A DNA stretch of 13,291 nt. It comes from Acidobacteriota bacterium (lineage in GTDB: Bacteria; Acidobacteriota; Thermoanaerobaculia; Multivoradales; SZUA-115). Position 1 is the first letter of the stretch, and the number at the start of each line of letters is the position of its first letter. A program made the position numbers and the translations under genes. The notes beneath the pieces were generated by a model. That model was not told the origin of the DNA and did no database searches. It saw only the letters and a program-made list of their open reading frames with translations. The stretch covers positions 1 to 13,291 of the forward strand of contig QIHU01000739.1 of NCBI GenBank assembly GCA_003231035.1, read 5' to 3'. Below are positions 6,808 through 13,291 of this stretch, in pieces.

Positions 6808-8622
6808 ATGAACGTTCGCGAACACCTCGACGATCTGCTACGCCGCGTACGCCTCCTGCTCGGCCTCTTCTACCTGCTGCTGGTGGTGATCGCCAGTGGC
6901 TTTTGGTTCGTCCAGATCGCTCAGGGTACCTACTACCGTGAGCTGGCGGAGAACAACCGGTTGCGCAAGCGGCCTATCCGCGCTCCCCGTGGTTTGATCT
7001 GGGACCGCAACGGCCGCCTGCTGGTGGAGAACATCCCGAGCTACGGCCTGCTGGTGGACCGCAGCCGCAGCGCTGACATCGCCGCCAGTCTCGCCTTTGC
7101 CGCCACCGTTCTTCAACGACCCACCACCGAGCTTGCCGCAACCCTGGAACGCAGCCGCAACCAGCCGGCCTTCAAGCCGGTCCCTCTGGCTGGCGACCTC
7201 ACCCTGGCCGACGTTGCCCGCTTCCAAGTGGAGAACCTGGAGCACCCCGAGTTCGAAATCGCCGTCCGCCACCTGCGCCTCTATCGTCACGGCAACCAAA
7301 CCGCGCACGCCCTGGGTTACCTGGGCGAGGTCAGCGAAGCGGAGTTGGCCGATGGGAACCAGCACTTTTCCGCCGGCGACTTGGTCGGACGCAAGGGTAT
7401 CGAGCACACCTACGACACCCAGCTGCGCGGCACCGACGGCGAGCGGGTGGTGGTCGTCGACAGCCGCGGCAAGCCACTTGACGAGCGCGACCAACGGCCA
7501 GCTCAACCCGGTGCCAGCCTCAAGGTCTCGATCGATCTCGACCTCCAGCAAACGGCCCAGCGCCTGATCGGAGATCGGGTCGGAGTGGTCTTGGCGCTCG
7601 AACCCAAGAGCGGTGAGATTCTCGCTCTGGTCTCTTCGCCTTCCTACAATCCCAACCTCTTCGCCCGGCGCATGGGTTCGCGGCAATGGCGCGATCTGAT
7701 CGCCGATCCCAATCACCCGCTGCACAACCGCGCGGTGCAGAGCGGCTACTCGCCGGGTTCGGTCTTCAAGATGGTCCTCGCCACCGCCGGACTGACGGAA
7801 CACGTCATCGACGAGTCAGACAGGGTCTTTTGCCGCGGCGCGGACCGCCTCTACAACCGGCGCTTTCGCTGTTGGAAATCGGCCGGTCACGGCTGGGTCA
7901 ACCTGCGCGGCGCGCTCAAGTACTCGTGCGACATCTACTTCTACCATTTGGGTCAAAAACTCGGCATCGATCGGATCGCCGACTACGCTCGCCGCTTCGG
8001 CCTCGGGCGCACCACCGGCGTTGACTTGGGCGGCGAGAAATCCGGTCTGGTCCCCGACCCCAACTGGAGCCGCCGGGTGCGCAAACAGCCTTGGTACCCG
8101 GGAGAGACGATCTCTGTCGCCATCGGCCAGGGGCCGCTAGTGACCACGCCGATACAGATCGCGGCGATGGTGGCCGGATTTGCCAACGGCGGCTGGTTAC
8201 CAACCCCGCACCTCGTCCTCGACTCTGGAGCCTCCCCGACCAAGGCCACCATCGGACCGCAAGCGATCGGCGTCGACCCCAAGACGCTGGAAGTGGTCCG
8301 AGAGGCACTCTGGGCGGTGGTCAACGAAGTCGGCGGAACCGGTCAGAATGCCTTCCTGCCGCAGGTACAGATCGCCGGCAAGACCGGCACGGTGCAGGTA
8401 GTGACCCAGAAGACGTGGACCAAGAACAAAGACCTGCCGCTGGAGCTGCGCGATCACGCCTGGTTCGTCTCTTTCGCCCCCGCCGACGATCCCGAGCTGG
8501 TGATCGTCGTCTTTCTCGAACACGGCGGCGCCGGCTCCGAGGCGGCCGCCCCCGTCGCGAAAGGGCTGTACGAGCACTACTTCCGCACCCGCCGTTTTAG
8601 CGAGGTCGCCCTCGGTGGCTAG
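6808..8622 (+). CDS. mrdA: Penicillin-binding protein 2 (elongation-specific transpeptidase)
   Basis: This is the class B PBP that cross-links new peptidoglycan together with RodA during elongation. The 604 residues comprise one N-terminal anchor (about 16-36), the PBP dimerisation or pedestal domain beginning with RPIRAPRGLIWDRNGRLL (about 57-74), and the C-terminal transpeptidase domain. The catalytic motifs are S318-V-F-K321 (SXXK), S373-C-D375 (SXN position) and K525-T-G527. Between the first two lie C342, C355, H361 and C374, spaced like the zinc ligands reported for E. coli PBP2. The ATG at 6808 follows GGAAGG at 6798-6803 with a short spacing; a TTG at 6796 would add only four residues. 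It starts 37 nt after mreD and overlaps rodA by 8 nt. FtsI/PBP3 is the alternative paralogue, but the mreBCD-rodA setting decides for PBP2. Confidence 0.96.
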   Translation: MNVREHLDDLLRRVRLLLGLFYLLLVVIASGFWFVQIAQGTYYRELAENNRLRKRPIRAPRGLIWDRNGRLLVENIPSYGLLVDRSRSADIAASLAFAATVLQRPTTELAATLERSRNQPAFKPVPLAGDLTLADVARFQVENLEHPEFEIAVRHLRLYRHGNQTAHALGYLGEVSEAELADGNQHFSAGDLVGRKGIEHTYDTQLRGTDGERVVVVDSRGKPLDERDQRPAQPGASLKVSIDLDLQQTAQRLIGDRVGVVLALEPKSGEILALVSSPSYNPNLFARRMGSRQWRDLIADPNHPLHNRAVQSGYSPGSVFKMVLATAGLTEHVIDESDRVFCRGADRLYNRRFRCWKSAGHGWVNLRGALKYSCDIYFYHLGQKLGIDRIADYARRFGLGRTTGVDLGGEKSGLVPDPNWSRRVRKQPWYPGETISVAIGQGPLVTTPIQIAAMVAGFANGGWLPTPHLVLDSGASPTKATIGPQAIGVDPKTLEVVREALWAVVNEVGGTGQNAFLPQVQIAGKTGTVQVVTQKTWTKNKDLPLELRDHAWFVSFAPADDPELVIVVFLEHGGAGSEAAAPVAKGLYEHYFRTRRFSEVALGG

Positions 8623-9712
8623 GCCGCACTTACGCCACTTCGCTTCGGTGCGCTGGGGCTTGGTGGGCTCCGCCCTGCTCCTGTCGCTAATCGGTCTAGC
8701 GACCGTGCATAGCGCGACCACCGAACTCTCGGTCAACGTGCTACCCAGACAATTGTTGTGGATCGGCGTCGGTTTGGTCGTCTTGTTGATCGCCTTCAGC
8801 CTCGACTACCACGCGGTCCTCGATTTCTCGCTGATCCTCTACGGGCTGGGAATCGCCTCGTTGGTACTGGTTCTCTTCTTCGGCGAGCGGGTGGGGGGGG
8901 CCCGTAGCTGGATCGGCATCGGCTCCTTCGGCGGCCAACCCGCCGAATTCATGAAACCGGCAGCCGCGTTGCTGTTGGCCCGCTACCTGGCCACCGTCGA
9001 GCGGCGGTACCTCAGCGCGATACAGGTCGCGGCCGCCGGGATTATCGTCGTTCTGCCGGTCCTCCTGGTGGCGCTGCAACCCGACTACGGCAGCGCCGCC
9101 ATGTTCCTGCCGATCCTGATGGCGACCCTGCTCATCGCCGGGGTGCGCTGGCGCACCCTCGCCGCCTTCGCTCCGGTCGTCATCTTGCTCCTCACCGCGG
9201 TCTTCTTCTTTGGTCTGCACGACTACCAGCGCCAGCGAATCCTCACCTTCGCCTCTCCCGGTAGCGACCAGCTCGGCGCCGGCTACCAGGTCCACCAAAG
9301 CAAGATCGCGGTGGGCTCGGGCGAACTGCTCGGGCGCGGATACATGCAAGGAACGCAGAGCCAACTGCGCTTCCTGCCCGCGCGCCACACCGATTTCGTC
9401 TTCGCCGTGCTGGCCGAGGAGTGGGGCTTCGTCGGCGTGCTCGCCGTCTTGGGTCTCTATGCGTTCTACTTCGCCAACGGGGCACGGGTGGCGATGAGAG
9501 CGCGCGACCGCGCCGGGGTCTTGGTGGTCATCGGCTTGCTCTCGTTGTCTGGGTTCCACGTCTTGTACAACACCGCCATGGTGGTGGGTATGCTGCCCAT
9601 CACCGGAATTCCGCTACCCTTCTTGTCCTACGGCGGCTCGTTCACGCTGGTCAACTTCCTGGCAACCGGGCTCATCCTGGGTGTCGATCTACGAAGGCAC
9701 GTCAACCGATGA
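8615..9712 (+). CDS. mrdB: Peptidoglycan glycosyltransferase RodA (SEDS family)
   Basis: RodA polymerises lipid II into glycan strands and works as a complex with PBP2. The 365-residue product is strongly hydrophobic, consistent with the ten membrane helices of SEDS proteins. Conserved stretches include GGARSWIGIG (94-103), QPAEFMKPA (108-116; most relatives have QPSE), LQPDYGSA (154-161) and the extracellular loop GTQSQLRFLPARHTDF with D260, equivalent to the essential aspartate of E. coli RodA. E111 and K114 occupy the other conserved polar sites, and GIPLPFLSYGGS (331-342) closes the family pattern. The start is GTG at 8615, inside the end of the PBP2 gene, with GAGG nine bases upstream. 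A run of eight G (8893-8900) encodes part of V93-G-G-A. FtsW is excluded by context. Confidence 0.96.
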   Translation: MARPHLRHFASVRWGLVGSALLLSLIGLATVHSATTELSVNVLPRQLLWIGVGLVVLLIAFSLDYHAVLDFSLILYGLGIASLVLVLFFGERVGGARSWIGIGSFGGQPAEFMKPAAALLLARYLATVERRYLSAIQVAAAGIIVVLPVLLVALQPDYGSAAMFLPILMATLLIAGVRWRTLAAFAPVVILLLTAVFFFGLHDYQRQRILTFASPGSDQLGAGYQVHQSKIAVGSGELLGRGYMQGTQSQLRFLPARHTDFVFAVLAEEWGFVGVLAVLGLYAFYFANGARVAMRARDRAGVLVVIGLLSLSGFHVLYNTAMVVGMLPITGIPLPFLSYGGSFTLVNFLATGLILGVDLRRHVNR

Positions 9713-9722
9713 AGGTCCCCTC

Positions 9723-11270
9723 ATGAGTTCGAAGATGTTCATCGAAAGCGATCCCCACCAGACGGGCATCGCCGTTCTCGAAGACGATCGGCTGACCGAG
9801 GTGTTCATCGAACGCCACCGGGCCCGCTCGATCGTCGGCAACCTCTACAAGGGCCGAGTAACCCGCGTGCTACCCGGAATGCAGGCCGCTTTCGTCGACA
9901 TCGGTCTAGAGCGCGACGCCTTTCTCTACGTCACCGACGTCGGCGAGATCGCCGAGACCTTGCACGAAGGTGAGGTCGGCGACGATTCCATCCGCTCCGC
10001 CAAGGCGCTCGCCTCCGAACCCTCCGAGAGCAACGACGAAGAGGTACCGCATCCCACCATTGACGAGCTCCTCAAGCAAGGGCAGCACCTCCTCGTCCAG
10101 GTGGTCAAAGCACCGCTCTCCAACAAGGGTGCCCGCATCACCACCCACGTCACCCTGCCCGGCCGCTACTTGGTTCTCCTGCCCACGGTGCGGCACTTCG
10201 GCGTCTCTCGCCGGATCGAAGACGAAGAGGAACGCGAACGCCTCTTGGGCTCACTCGAAGAGATCGCCCCGGAATCCGGTGGCTTGATCGTGCGCACCGT
10301 CGGCGAAGGCAAGGGTCGAGAAGAGTTCGAAGCCGACCTCGTCCACCTGGCCGAGCTGTGGTCACGAGTCCGCGACCGCGCCGCCCGGGTCTCGCCGCCA
10401 ACCCTAGTCCACAGCGACTACGACTTAGCACTACGGGTGGTGCGCGACCTGTTCAACCCGGAGTTCAGCGTCCTTATGGTCGACGGTGAGATGACCTACA
10501 CCCGGATCGTCGAGTTCCTCGATCAGGTCCAACCCTCGCTGGTCGGCCGGGTCAAGATGCACCGCGGCGAAGGCACCCTCTTCGACCGTTTCGGCATTCA
10601 GAGCCAGATTGAAGCGGCGCTCAAGAGCAAAGTCTGGCTCAAATCCGGCGGCTACCTGGTGATCAACCAAACCGAAGCGCTGGTGGCGATCGACGTCAAC
10701 ACCGGGCGCTACGTCGGCCGCGACAGCCTCGAAGAGACGGTGATGAAGACCAATCTCGAAGCGGTCAAAGAAGTCGTGCGTCAGATTCGCCTGCGCGACC
10801 TGGGCGGCATCATCGTCATCGACCTCATCGACATGACTGACGAGGAACACCGCGACGAGGTCTTCGCCGCCCTCGAAGCCGAACTGGCCAAAGACCGATC
10901 CAAAAACAAAGTCCTCAACATCTCTGAGTTCGGCCTGGTCGAAATCACCCGCAAGCGCAGCCGCACCAACTTGGAACGGCTCCTCACCCAGCCGTGCAGC
11001 CACTGCGGGGGCAGCGGCCGGATCAAATCCCTCTCCACCATCTGCCTCGCCTTGCGCCGAGAAGTCCTGCGCACCCACGGCGAACCCAGCCGCTGGGACA
11101 GCGCCCACCGCCCCGACATCCTGGTGCGCGTCCACCCGGAAGTCTCCCAAGCTCTACAACACGAAGAGCGCGCCATCCTGGACGAACTCGAAGAGATCCT
11201 CGGCATCACCATCCTGGTGCAGAGTGATCCTGATTTGCATCAGGAACGGTTTGATGTGACCGAGGTTTGA
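9723..11270 (+). CDS. rng: Ribonuclease G / E family endoribonuclease
   Basis: RNase G/E cleaves single-stranded RNA near 5' monophosphate ends, in rRNA maturation and mRNA decay. From the ATG at 9723 (GAAGG seven bases upstream, overlapping the rodA stop) the product has 515 residues, near E. coli RNase G (about 490) and without the long C-terminal scaffold of RNase E. An S1-like RNA-binding domain (about 30-135, GNLYKGRVTRVLPGMQAAFVDIG in two parts) contains an acidic insert around 85-110 (EPSESNDEEVPH). The catalytic aspartates are D324 in AIDVNTGR and D367 in VIDLIDM. The zinc-link cysteines are C425 and C428 in PCSHCGG. Their spacings, 43 and 58, equal those of E. coli RNase E (303, 346, 404). 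It lies 10 nt after rodA and is the last gene before a strong hairpin. E. coli also has rng beside mreBCD, so the link is shared across phyla. Confidence 0.95.
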   Translation: MSSKMFIESDPHQTGIAVLEDDRLTEVFIERHRARSIVGNLYKGRVTRVLPGMQAAFVDIGLERDAFLYVTDVGEIAETLHEGEVGDDSIRSAKALASEPSESNDEEVPHPTIDELLKQGQHLLVQVVKAPLSNKGARITTHVTLPGRYLVLLPTVRHFGVSRRIEDEEERERLLGSLEEIAPESGGLIVRTVGEGKGREEFEADLVHLAELWSRVRDRAARVSPPTLVHSDYDLALRVVRDLFNPEFSVLMVDGEMTYTRIVEFLDQVQPSLVGRVKMHRGEGTLFDRFGIQSQIEAALKSKVWLKSGGYLVINQTEALVAIDVNTGRYVGRDSLEETVMKTNLEAVKEVVRQIRLRDLGGIIVIDLIDMTDEEHRDEVFAALEAELAKDRSKNKVLNISEFGLVEITRKRSRTNLERLLTQPCSHCGGSGRIKSLSTICLALRREVLRTHGEPSRWDSAHRPDILVRVHPEVSQALQHEERAILDELEEILGITILVQSDPDLHQERFDVTEV

Positions 11271-11373
11271 GTCAGGTCAATCCGTGGTTACCACCTCGGT
11301 TCCGGTCTTGTGATCTGTCTTCCCGGCGCCCAAGGTAAGGAGAGACGATTCTCTACCCGGGAGATTTGGAGGA

Positions 11374-11413
11374 AGGAGTTCGATCGCCGCCGCGCGGCAT
11401 CGATCGAACTCCT
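11374..11413. terminator. Strong hairpin between convergent genes, probable bidirectional terminator
   Basis: AGGAGTTCGATCG (11374-11386) and CGATCGAACTCCT (11401-11413) form a perfect 13-bp stem. The 14-base loop holds a further palindrome, GCCGCGCGGC (11389-11398). The hairpin lies 103 nt after the rng stop and 22 nt after the end of the DUF1254 gene, so it can serve both. There is no proper U-tract on either side (CTCTCTGTTCT on plus, a pyrimidine-rich CCTTCCTCC on minus). It is therefore a non-canonical terminator or an mRNA-stabilising structure. The remaining bases of 11271-11435 show no gene. Confidence 0.55.
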
Positions 11414-11420
11414 CTCTGTT

Positions 11421-11450
11421 CTAGGAATCGACCTTCTAAGAATCGACCTT
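11421..11450 (-). repeat. 15-bp tandem duplication across the DUF1254 stop codon
   Basis: On the minus strand AAGGTCGATTCTTAG (11450-11436) is followed directly by AAGGTCGATTCCTAG (11435-11421), with one mismatch. Each copy encodes K-V-D-S-stop in the same frame, so the gene ends in two stop codons fifteen bases apart, each preceded by the same four residues. Readthrough of the first stop would only add five residues. It looks like a recent slippage duplication. Confidence 0.85.
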
Positions 11451-12914
11451 CGCCACTTCGGGGGGCTGCCAGGTCTGTGTCGTGGCCACGGACGGCGCGG
11501 GAACATACACCCGCAGGACCATGTAGAACCGGCCTCCGTCCCCCTCTTCGGCCGAAGGAGACTGGAGCCAATAGCTGCCCGCTTCCATCCCTTCCGGTCT
11601 GCTGCTCTGTAGCAGAATGGTCATGCCATTCTCCTCGTCACGAGCGCTGTATCGCGGAGCCCAGCTATTGATCGTGTAGTGCTCGGAGCCGCTAACCAAC
11701 GCGAAGGAGCTGTTGTAGAGCGTGATCGACCAGAAGCCGAACGCACTCGCTTCAAACGGCGGAAAGGTGTTTTCCGCAAAGGAGATGCGGTACGAACTCG
11801 CGCCGTCCAAAGGGTCGCCGGCTGAGTCCTCGTTGGTATTGAGGTAGACCGCTTCGATCGTCCAGTGCGCGGTGATCCCGGCCATCGCCTGGAGAGCGGC
11901 ACGGGTTAGGTAGTCGCCCGACTGACCGGCCTTGCCGAAGTCCAGCGGCGGATAGGACCAACCGTTCACAATTGTGCCTCGTGAACCGAGCGCTTGCTCC
12001 AACACACCCAGGCCATTCCGGGCGGCGAGCGCCAGAGCACGGGTAACCTGGGGAGACTGGCTTCGCGGGTCTTGCTGAGGGCCGACACCGATCCGGGAGA
12101 AGAGCTGAAGCAACTCAGCCTGCGGGATGCCGGGCGGCATGCCCGGCAGATTTTCGGCCATCGCCCGGTTCATAGTCAGCCAGGTCCCGGCGGGGGTCTG
12201 GTCGTTGAAGCCGACCGGTGTCTGGGCTTTGGGCGGCGCTACACTCACCGACGGATCGAGCCAGGTGGATAGGGGCGTCAAGGTGTATTGCTCCTGGGTC
12301 CTCTTGGCGATGGCAAGCTCGGGGCGGGTATAGTTGTTGACCCCGGTGCGACCGAGCAAGAGGATCGAGGGATAGAAAGCGCGCGGCAGGACGTCGAGCA
12401 CCGGCTTGCCTGGGACCTGGGGTAGCTCACCTGCCCAGCCCGGCCCGGCGAGCAGGTAGTGGGCGGGGTCGGTCCCGGTGGAGCGGGTGCCCACGTAGCC
12501 GTAGGTGTCGGAGTCGATTCCGCTCAGCTCGATGCAGTAGTAGCGGTCTTTGACCGCGGGCACGCTGAGGATGAGTGGCTCGCGGCCGAGGTCGCACCAG
12601 GCCATCGAGTAGAGCGTGTCGGTGTTGGGCGTTCCGGTGGAGTTGTACGAAGGGCTCATCAGCTGGGTCGAGTGCCAGAAGGCATTCATCGGCACCGGGA
12701 ACCCCAGCGACGAGTCTGAGATTTTTGCGAGAATCTTGGCACCCTCCGCGGTCGTGCACAACCACCGGAGTTGGGTCAGGAAGAGCCAGGGGAAGCCGTA
12801 GACATAGGCCTGGATGGCGAGGGTGTAGGCGTATTCGTCAAAATCTTCCGCGGCTTCCCCGAGACCGGGCAACGCCGAATGATCGTCGATCGATGGAAGC
12901 GTGGCGGCGCCCAC
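11436..12914 (-). CDS. DUF1254/DUF1214 domain-containing protein, start region probably frameshifted
   Basis: The 492-residue open frame has the DUF1254 block with PNTDTLYSMAWCDLGREP (96-113), VPAVKDRYYCIEL (118-130), a TGTDP-AHYLLAGPGW stretch (146-160) and DVLPRAFYPSILLLGRTGV (174-192). The C-terminal DUF1214 block (about 350-485) has FPPFEASAFGFWSITLYN (384-401), NGMTILLQS (429-437) and FYMVLRVYVPAP (463-474). The biochemical function of this family is unknown. No signal peptide is seen in the frame as it stands. The GTG at 12914 is the only usable in-frame start, but it lacks an SD. A far better start, ATG at 12958 with AGGAG seven bases upstream, is in another frame and would join this one if one base were added in the C4 run at 12935-12938. 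A sigma-54-type promoter stands upstream. It is convergent to rng and not part of the wall operon. Confidence 0.88.
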   Translation of the reverse strand: MGAATLPSIDDHSALPGLGEAAEDFDEYAYTLAIQAYVYGFPWLFLTQLRWLCTTAEGAKILAKISDSSLGFPVPMNAFWHSTQLMSPSYNSTGTPNTDTLYSMAWCDLGREPLILSVPAVKDRYYCIELSGIDSDTYGYVGTRSTGTDPAHYLLAGPGWAGELPQVPGKPVLDVLPRAFYPSILLLGRTGVNNYTRPELAIAKRTQEQYTLTPLSTWLDPSVSVAPPKAQTPVGFNDQTPAGTWLTMNRAMAENLPGMPPGIPQAELLQLFSRIGVGPQQDPRSQSPQVTRALALAARNGLGVLEQALGSRGTIVNGWSYPPLDFGKAGQSGDYLTRAALQAMAGITAHWTIEAVYLNTNEDSAGDPLDGASSYRISFAENTFPPFEASAFGFWSITLYNSSFALVSGSEHYTINSWAPRYSARDEENGMTILLQSSRPEGMEAGSYWLQSPSAEEGDGGRFYMVLRVYVPAPSVATTQTWQPPEVAKVDS

Positions 12915-12957
12915 TTGAGAACGGATGGAAAGAAGGGGATCGTCGGCTTGGACGGCA

Positions 12958-12970
12958 TGACGGGGCTCCT
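12958..12970 (-). promoter_or_regulatory. SD and ATG pair out of frame with the DUF1254 gene
   Basis: On the minus strand AGGAG (12970-12966) stands seven bases before an ATG (12958-12956), the best ribosome site in this part of the window. The frame it opens begins MPSKPTIPFF and runs 60 codons across the DUF1254 start without a recognisable domain. One extra base in the following C4 run would give MPSKPTIPLLSIRSQVG and continue straight into the DUF1254 protein. Confidence 0.55.
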
Positions 12971-13086
12971 GTTCGTTATGAGGGTTGTGTCGGCAAGGCG
13001 CTGCCTCTCAAGGTGCCGGCCGACTCTCGGAGTGGGGAACGGTTCCGGCACAAACCGCTTGGTGGTTGGTGGTCACCCTCTCTAGG

Positions 13087-13101
13087 GCAAGGCTGGTGCC
13101 A
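13087..13101 (-). promoter_or_regulatory. Sigma-54 (RpoN) -24/-12 promoter for the DUF1254 gene
   Basis: The minus strand reads TGGCAC-CAGCC-TTGC, an exact match to the core sigma-54 consensus TGGCAC-N5-TTGC, with the invariant GG and GC ten bases apart. The preceding C also fits the consensus pyrimidine. Transcription would start near 13075, leaving a leader of about 118 nt before the SD-ATG pair at 12958. Sigma-54 promoters need an enhancer-binding activator, and two related elements lie at a suitable distance upstream. No rpoN or activator gene is in the window. Confidence 0.7.
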
Positions 13102-13167
13102 GCTCAACAAGGACTACCCTGCCTAGGGGGCAACTAACTGAGCCCTAAGAGCTTGCGCGCCCAGCGA

Positions 13168-13188
13168 GGAGAGTTCTCCCGAAAATAG
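13168..13188 (-). promoter_or_regulatory. Upstream element B (activator-site candidate)
   Basis: The minus strand reads CTATTTTCGG-GAGAA-CTCTCC, containing the small inverted repeat GGAGA-N2-TCTCC (as read on the plus strand). It lies about 93-113 bp upstream of the predicted sigma-54 start. It shares CTNTTTTCGG and a following CTCTC run with element A, about 45 bp farther away. This placement is typical of enhancer-binding protein sites. Function is inferred. Confidence 0.4.
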
Positions 13189-13202
13189 TCGAGCCCAACT
13201 CA

Positions 13203-13239
13203 CTCTCCCAACGGAGAGAGACTCTCCGAAAAGAGAGTC
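13203..13239 (-). promoter_or_regulatory. Upstream element A with nested inverted repeats (activator-site candidate)
   Basis: Four alternating blocks allow three pairings on the plus strand. These are CTCTCC-CAAC-GGAGAG (13203-13218), GGAGAG-AGA-CTCTCC (13213-13227, sharing one arm) and GACTCTC-CGAAAA-GAGAGTC (13220-13239, perfect 7-bp arms). The minus strand holds CTCTTTTCGG followed by CTCTC, resembling element B. It lies about 128-164 bp upstream of the predicted start of the DUF1254 transcript. It could be a tandem activator site or, if transcribed from upstream, a pair of alternative hairpins. Confidence 0.4.
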
Positions 13240-13291
13240 GCGCCTATCGAGCTGACTCGTGTGAAAAAGCGGCCAGCGACTCGATGAGAAG

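Larger units (their letters stand above)
12959..13291. other. Intergenic control region without a gene
   Basis: Some 330 bases upstream of the DUF1254 gene contain no credible coding frame. Open frames on the plus strand (for example one covering 12575-13126) run antisense to the gene and lack family features. The region contains the sigma-54 core, the SD site and elements A and B described separately. A 5-bp inverted repeat GCTGG-TG-CCAGC (13092-13103, offset by one) overlaps the promoter. The last 50 bases show nothing further. Confidence 0.7.

Noticed and set aside
6838..7803. Long minus-strand open frame (321 codons) antisense to the PBP2 gene
   Set aside because: It mirrors the codon periodicity of a high-GC gene, has no family features, and the opposite strand encodes an unmistakable PBP2.
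8741..9559. Long minus-strand open frame (272 codons) antisense to rodA
   Set aside because: Composition is dominated by D, E, Q, G and R, typical of an antisense shadow of a membrane protein gene.
12575..13126. Plus-strand open frame (183 codons) reaching into the DUF1254 control region
   Set aside because: Arginine- and serine-rich shadow without domain or SD; it is antisense to the conserved part of DUF1254.
13104..13170. A tRNA or structured RNA in the G/C-rich stretch upstream of the sigma-54 promoter
   Set aside because: No cloverleaf, T-loop or CCA-type pattern could be drawn; only short local inverted repeats are present.
13261..13291. Possible start of a plus-strand gene (GTG at 13261 or ATG at 13284) at the window end
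   Set aside because: The GTG frame stops after eight codons, and the ATG has no SD and is cut off by the window edge.

Overview
The window reads as chromosomal DNA of a high-GC, Gram-negative (diderm), rod-shaped bacterium. The evidence is a complete MreBCD-PBP2-RodA elongation set, a PpiD/SurA-type periplasmic folding factor and RNase E/G. Gene order and protein style (FecR-domain protein before mreB, rng after rodA, a strong sigma-54-type promoter) would suit Acidobacteriota or a deltaproteobacterial lineage. That placement is an inference from general knowledge, not a measured result. Nothing marks the main part as mobile: no transposase, integrase, tRNA or CRISPR array was seen.

Layout. 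(1) Positions 50-2602, minus strand: a PpiD-like parvulin chaperone followed after 9 nt by ruvA (Holliday-junction branch migration). (2) Positions 2603-2880: a divergent intergenic region with an extended -10-like element followed at once by a perfect 14-bp palindrome. (3) Positions 2881-11270, plus strand: a tightly packed seven-gene run of a membrane-anchored FecR/FN3/Ig-like protein, mreB, mreC, mreD, PBP2 (mrdA), rodA (mrdB) and RNase G. Gaps are 45 nt or less, apart from a 67-nt mreB-mreC interval that can be filled by a 23-codon mini-ORF; several genes overlap. (4) Positions 11271-11435: a convergent intergenic region with a strong 13-bp-stem hairpin, probably a shared terminator. (5) Positions 11436-12914, minus strand: a DUF1254/DUF1214 protein of unknown function. 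(6) Positions 12915-13291: its control region, with an exact -24/-12 sigma-54 promoter core, two related upstream elements rich in inverted repeats, and a good SD-ATG pair that is out of frame with the gene.

How the genes work together. MreB filaments, MreC, MreD, the RodA glycosyltransferase and the PBP2 transpeptidase form the elongasome that builds the lateral wall. The FecR/FN3/Ig-like protein at the head of the operon is the least explained member and may be a periplasmic partner of that machine. RNase G at the end would link RNA processing to the same transcript. The PpiD-like factor on the opposite strand helps envelope proteins fold, so the divergent region may set the balance between envelope chaperone and wall-synthesis expression.

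The most interesting parts are the sigma-54-controlled DUF1254 locus with its probable frameshift at the start, the mreB-mreC junction, and the FecR-domain protein in the elongasome operon.
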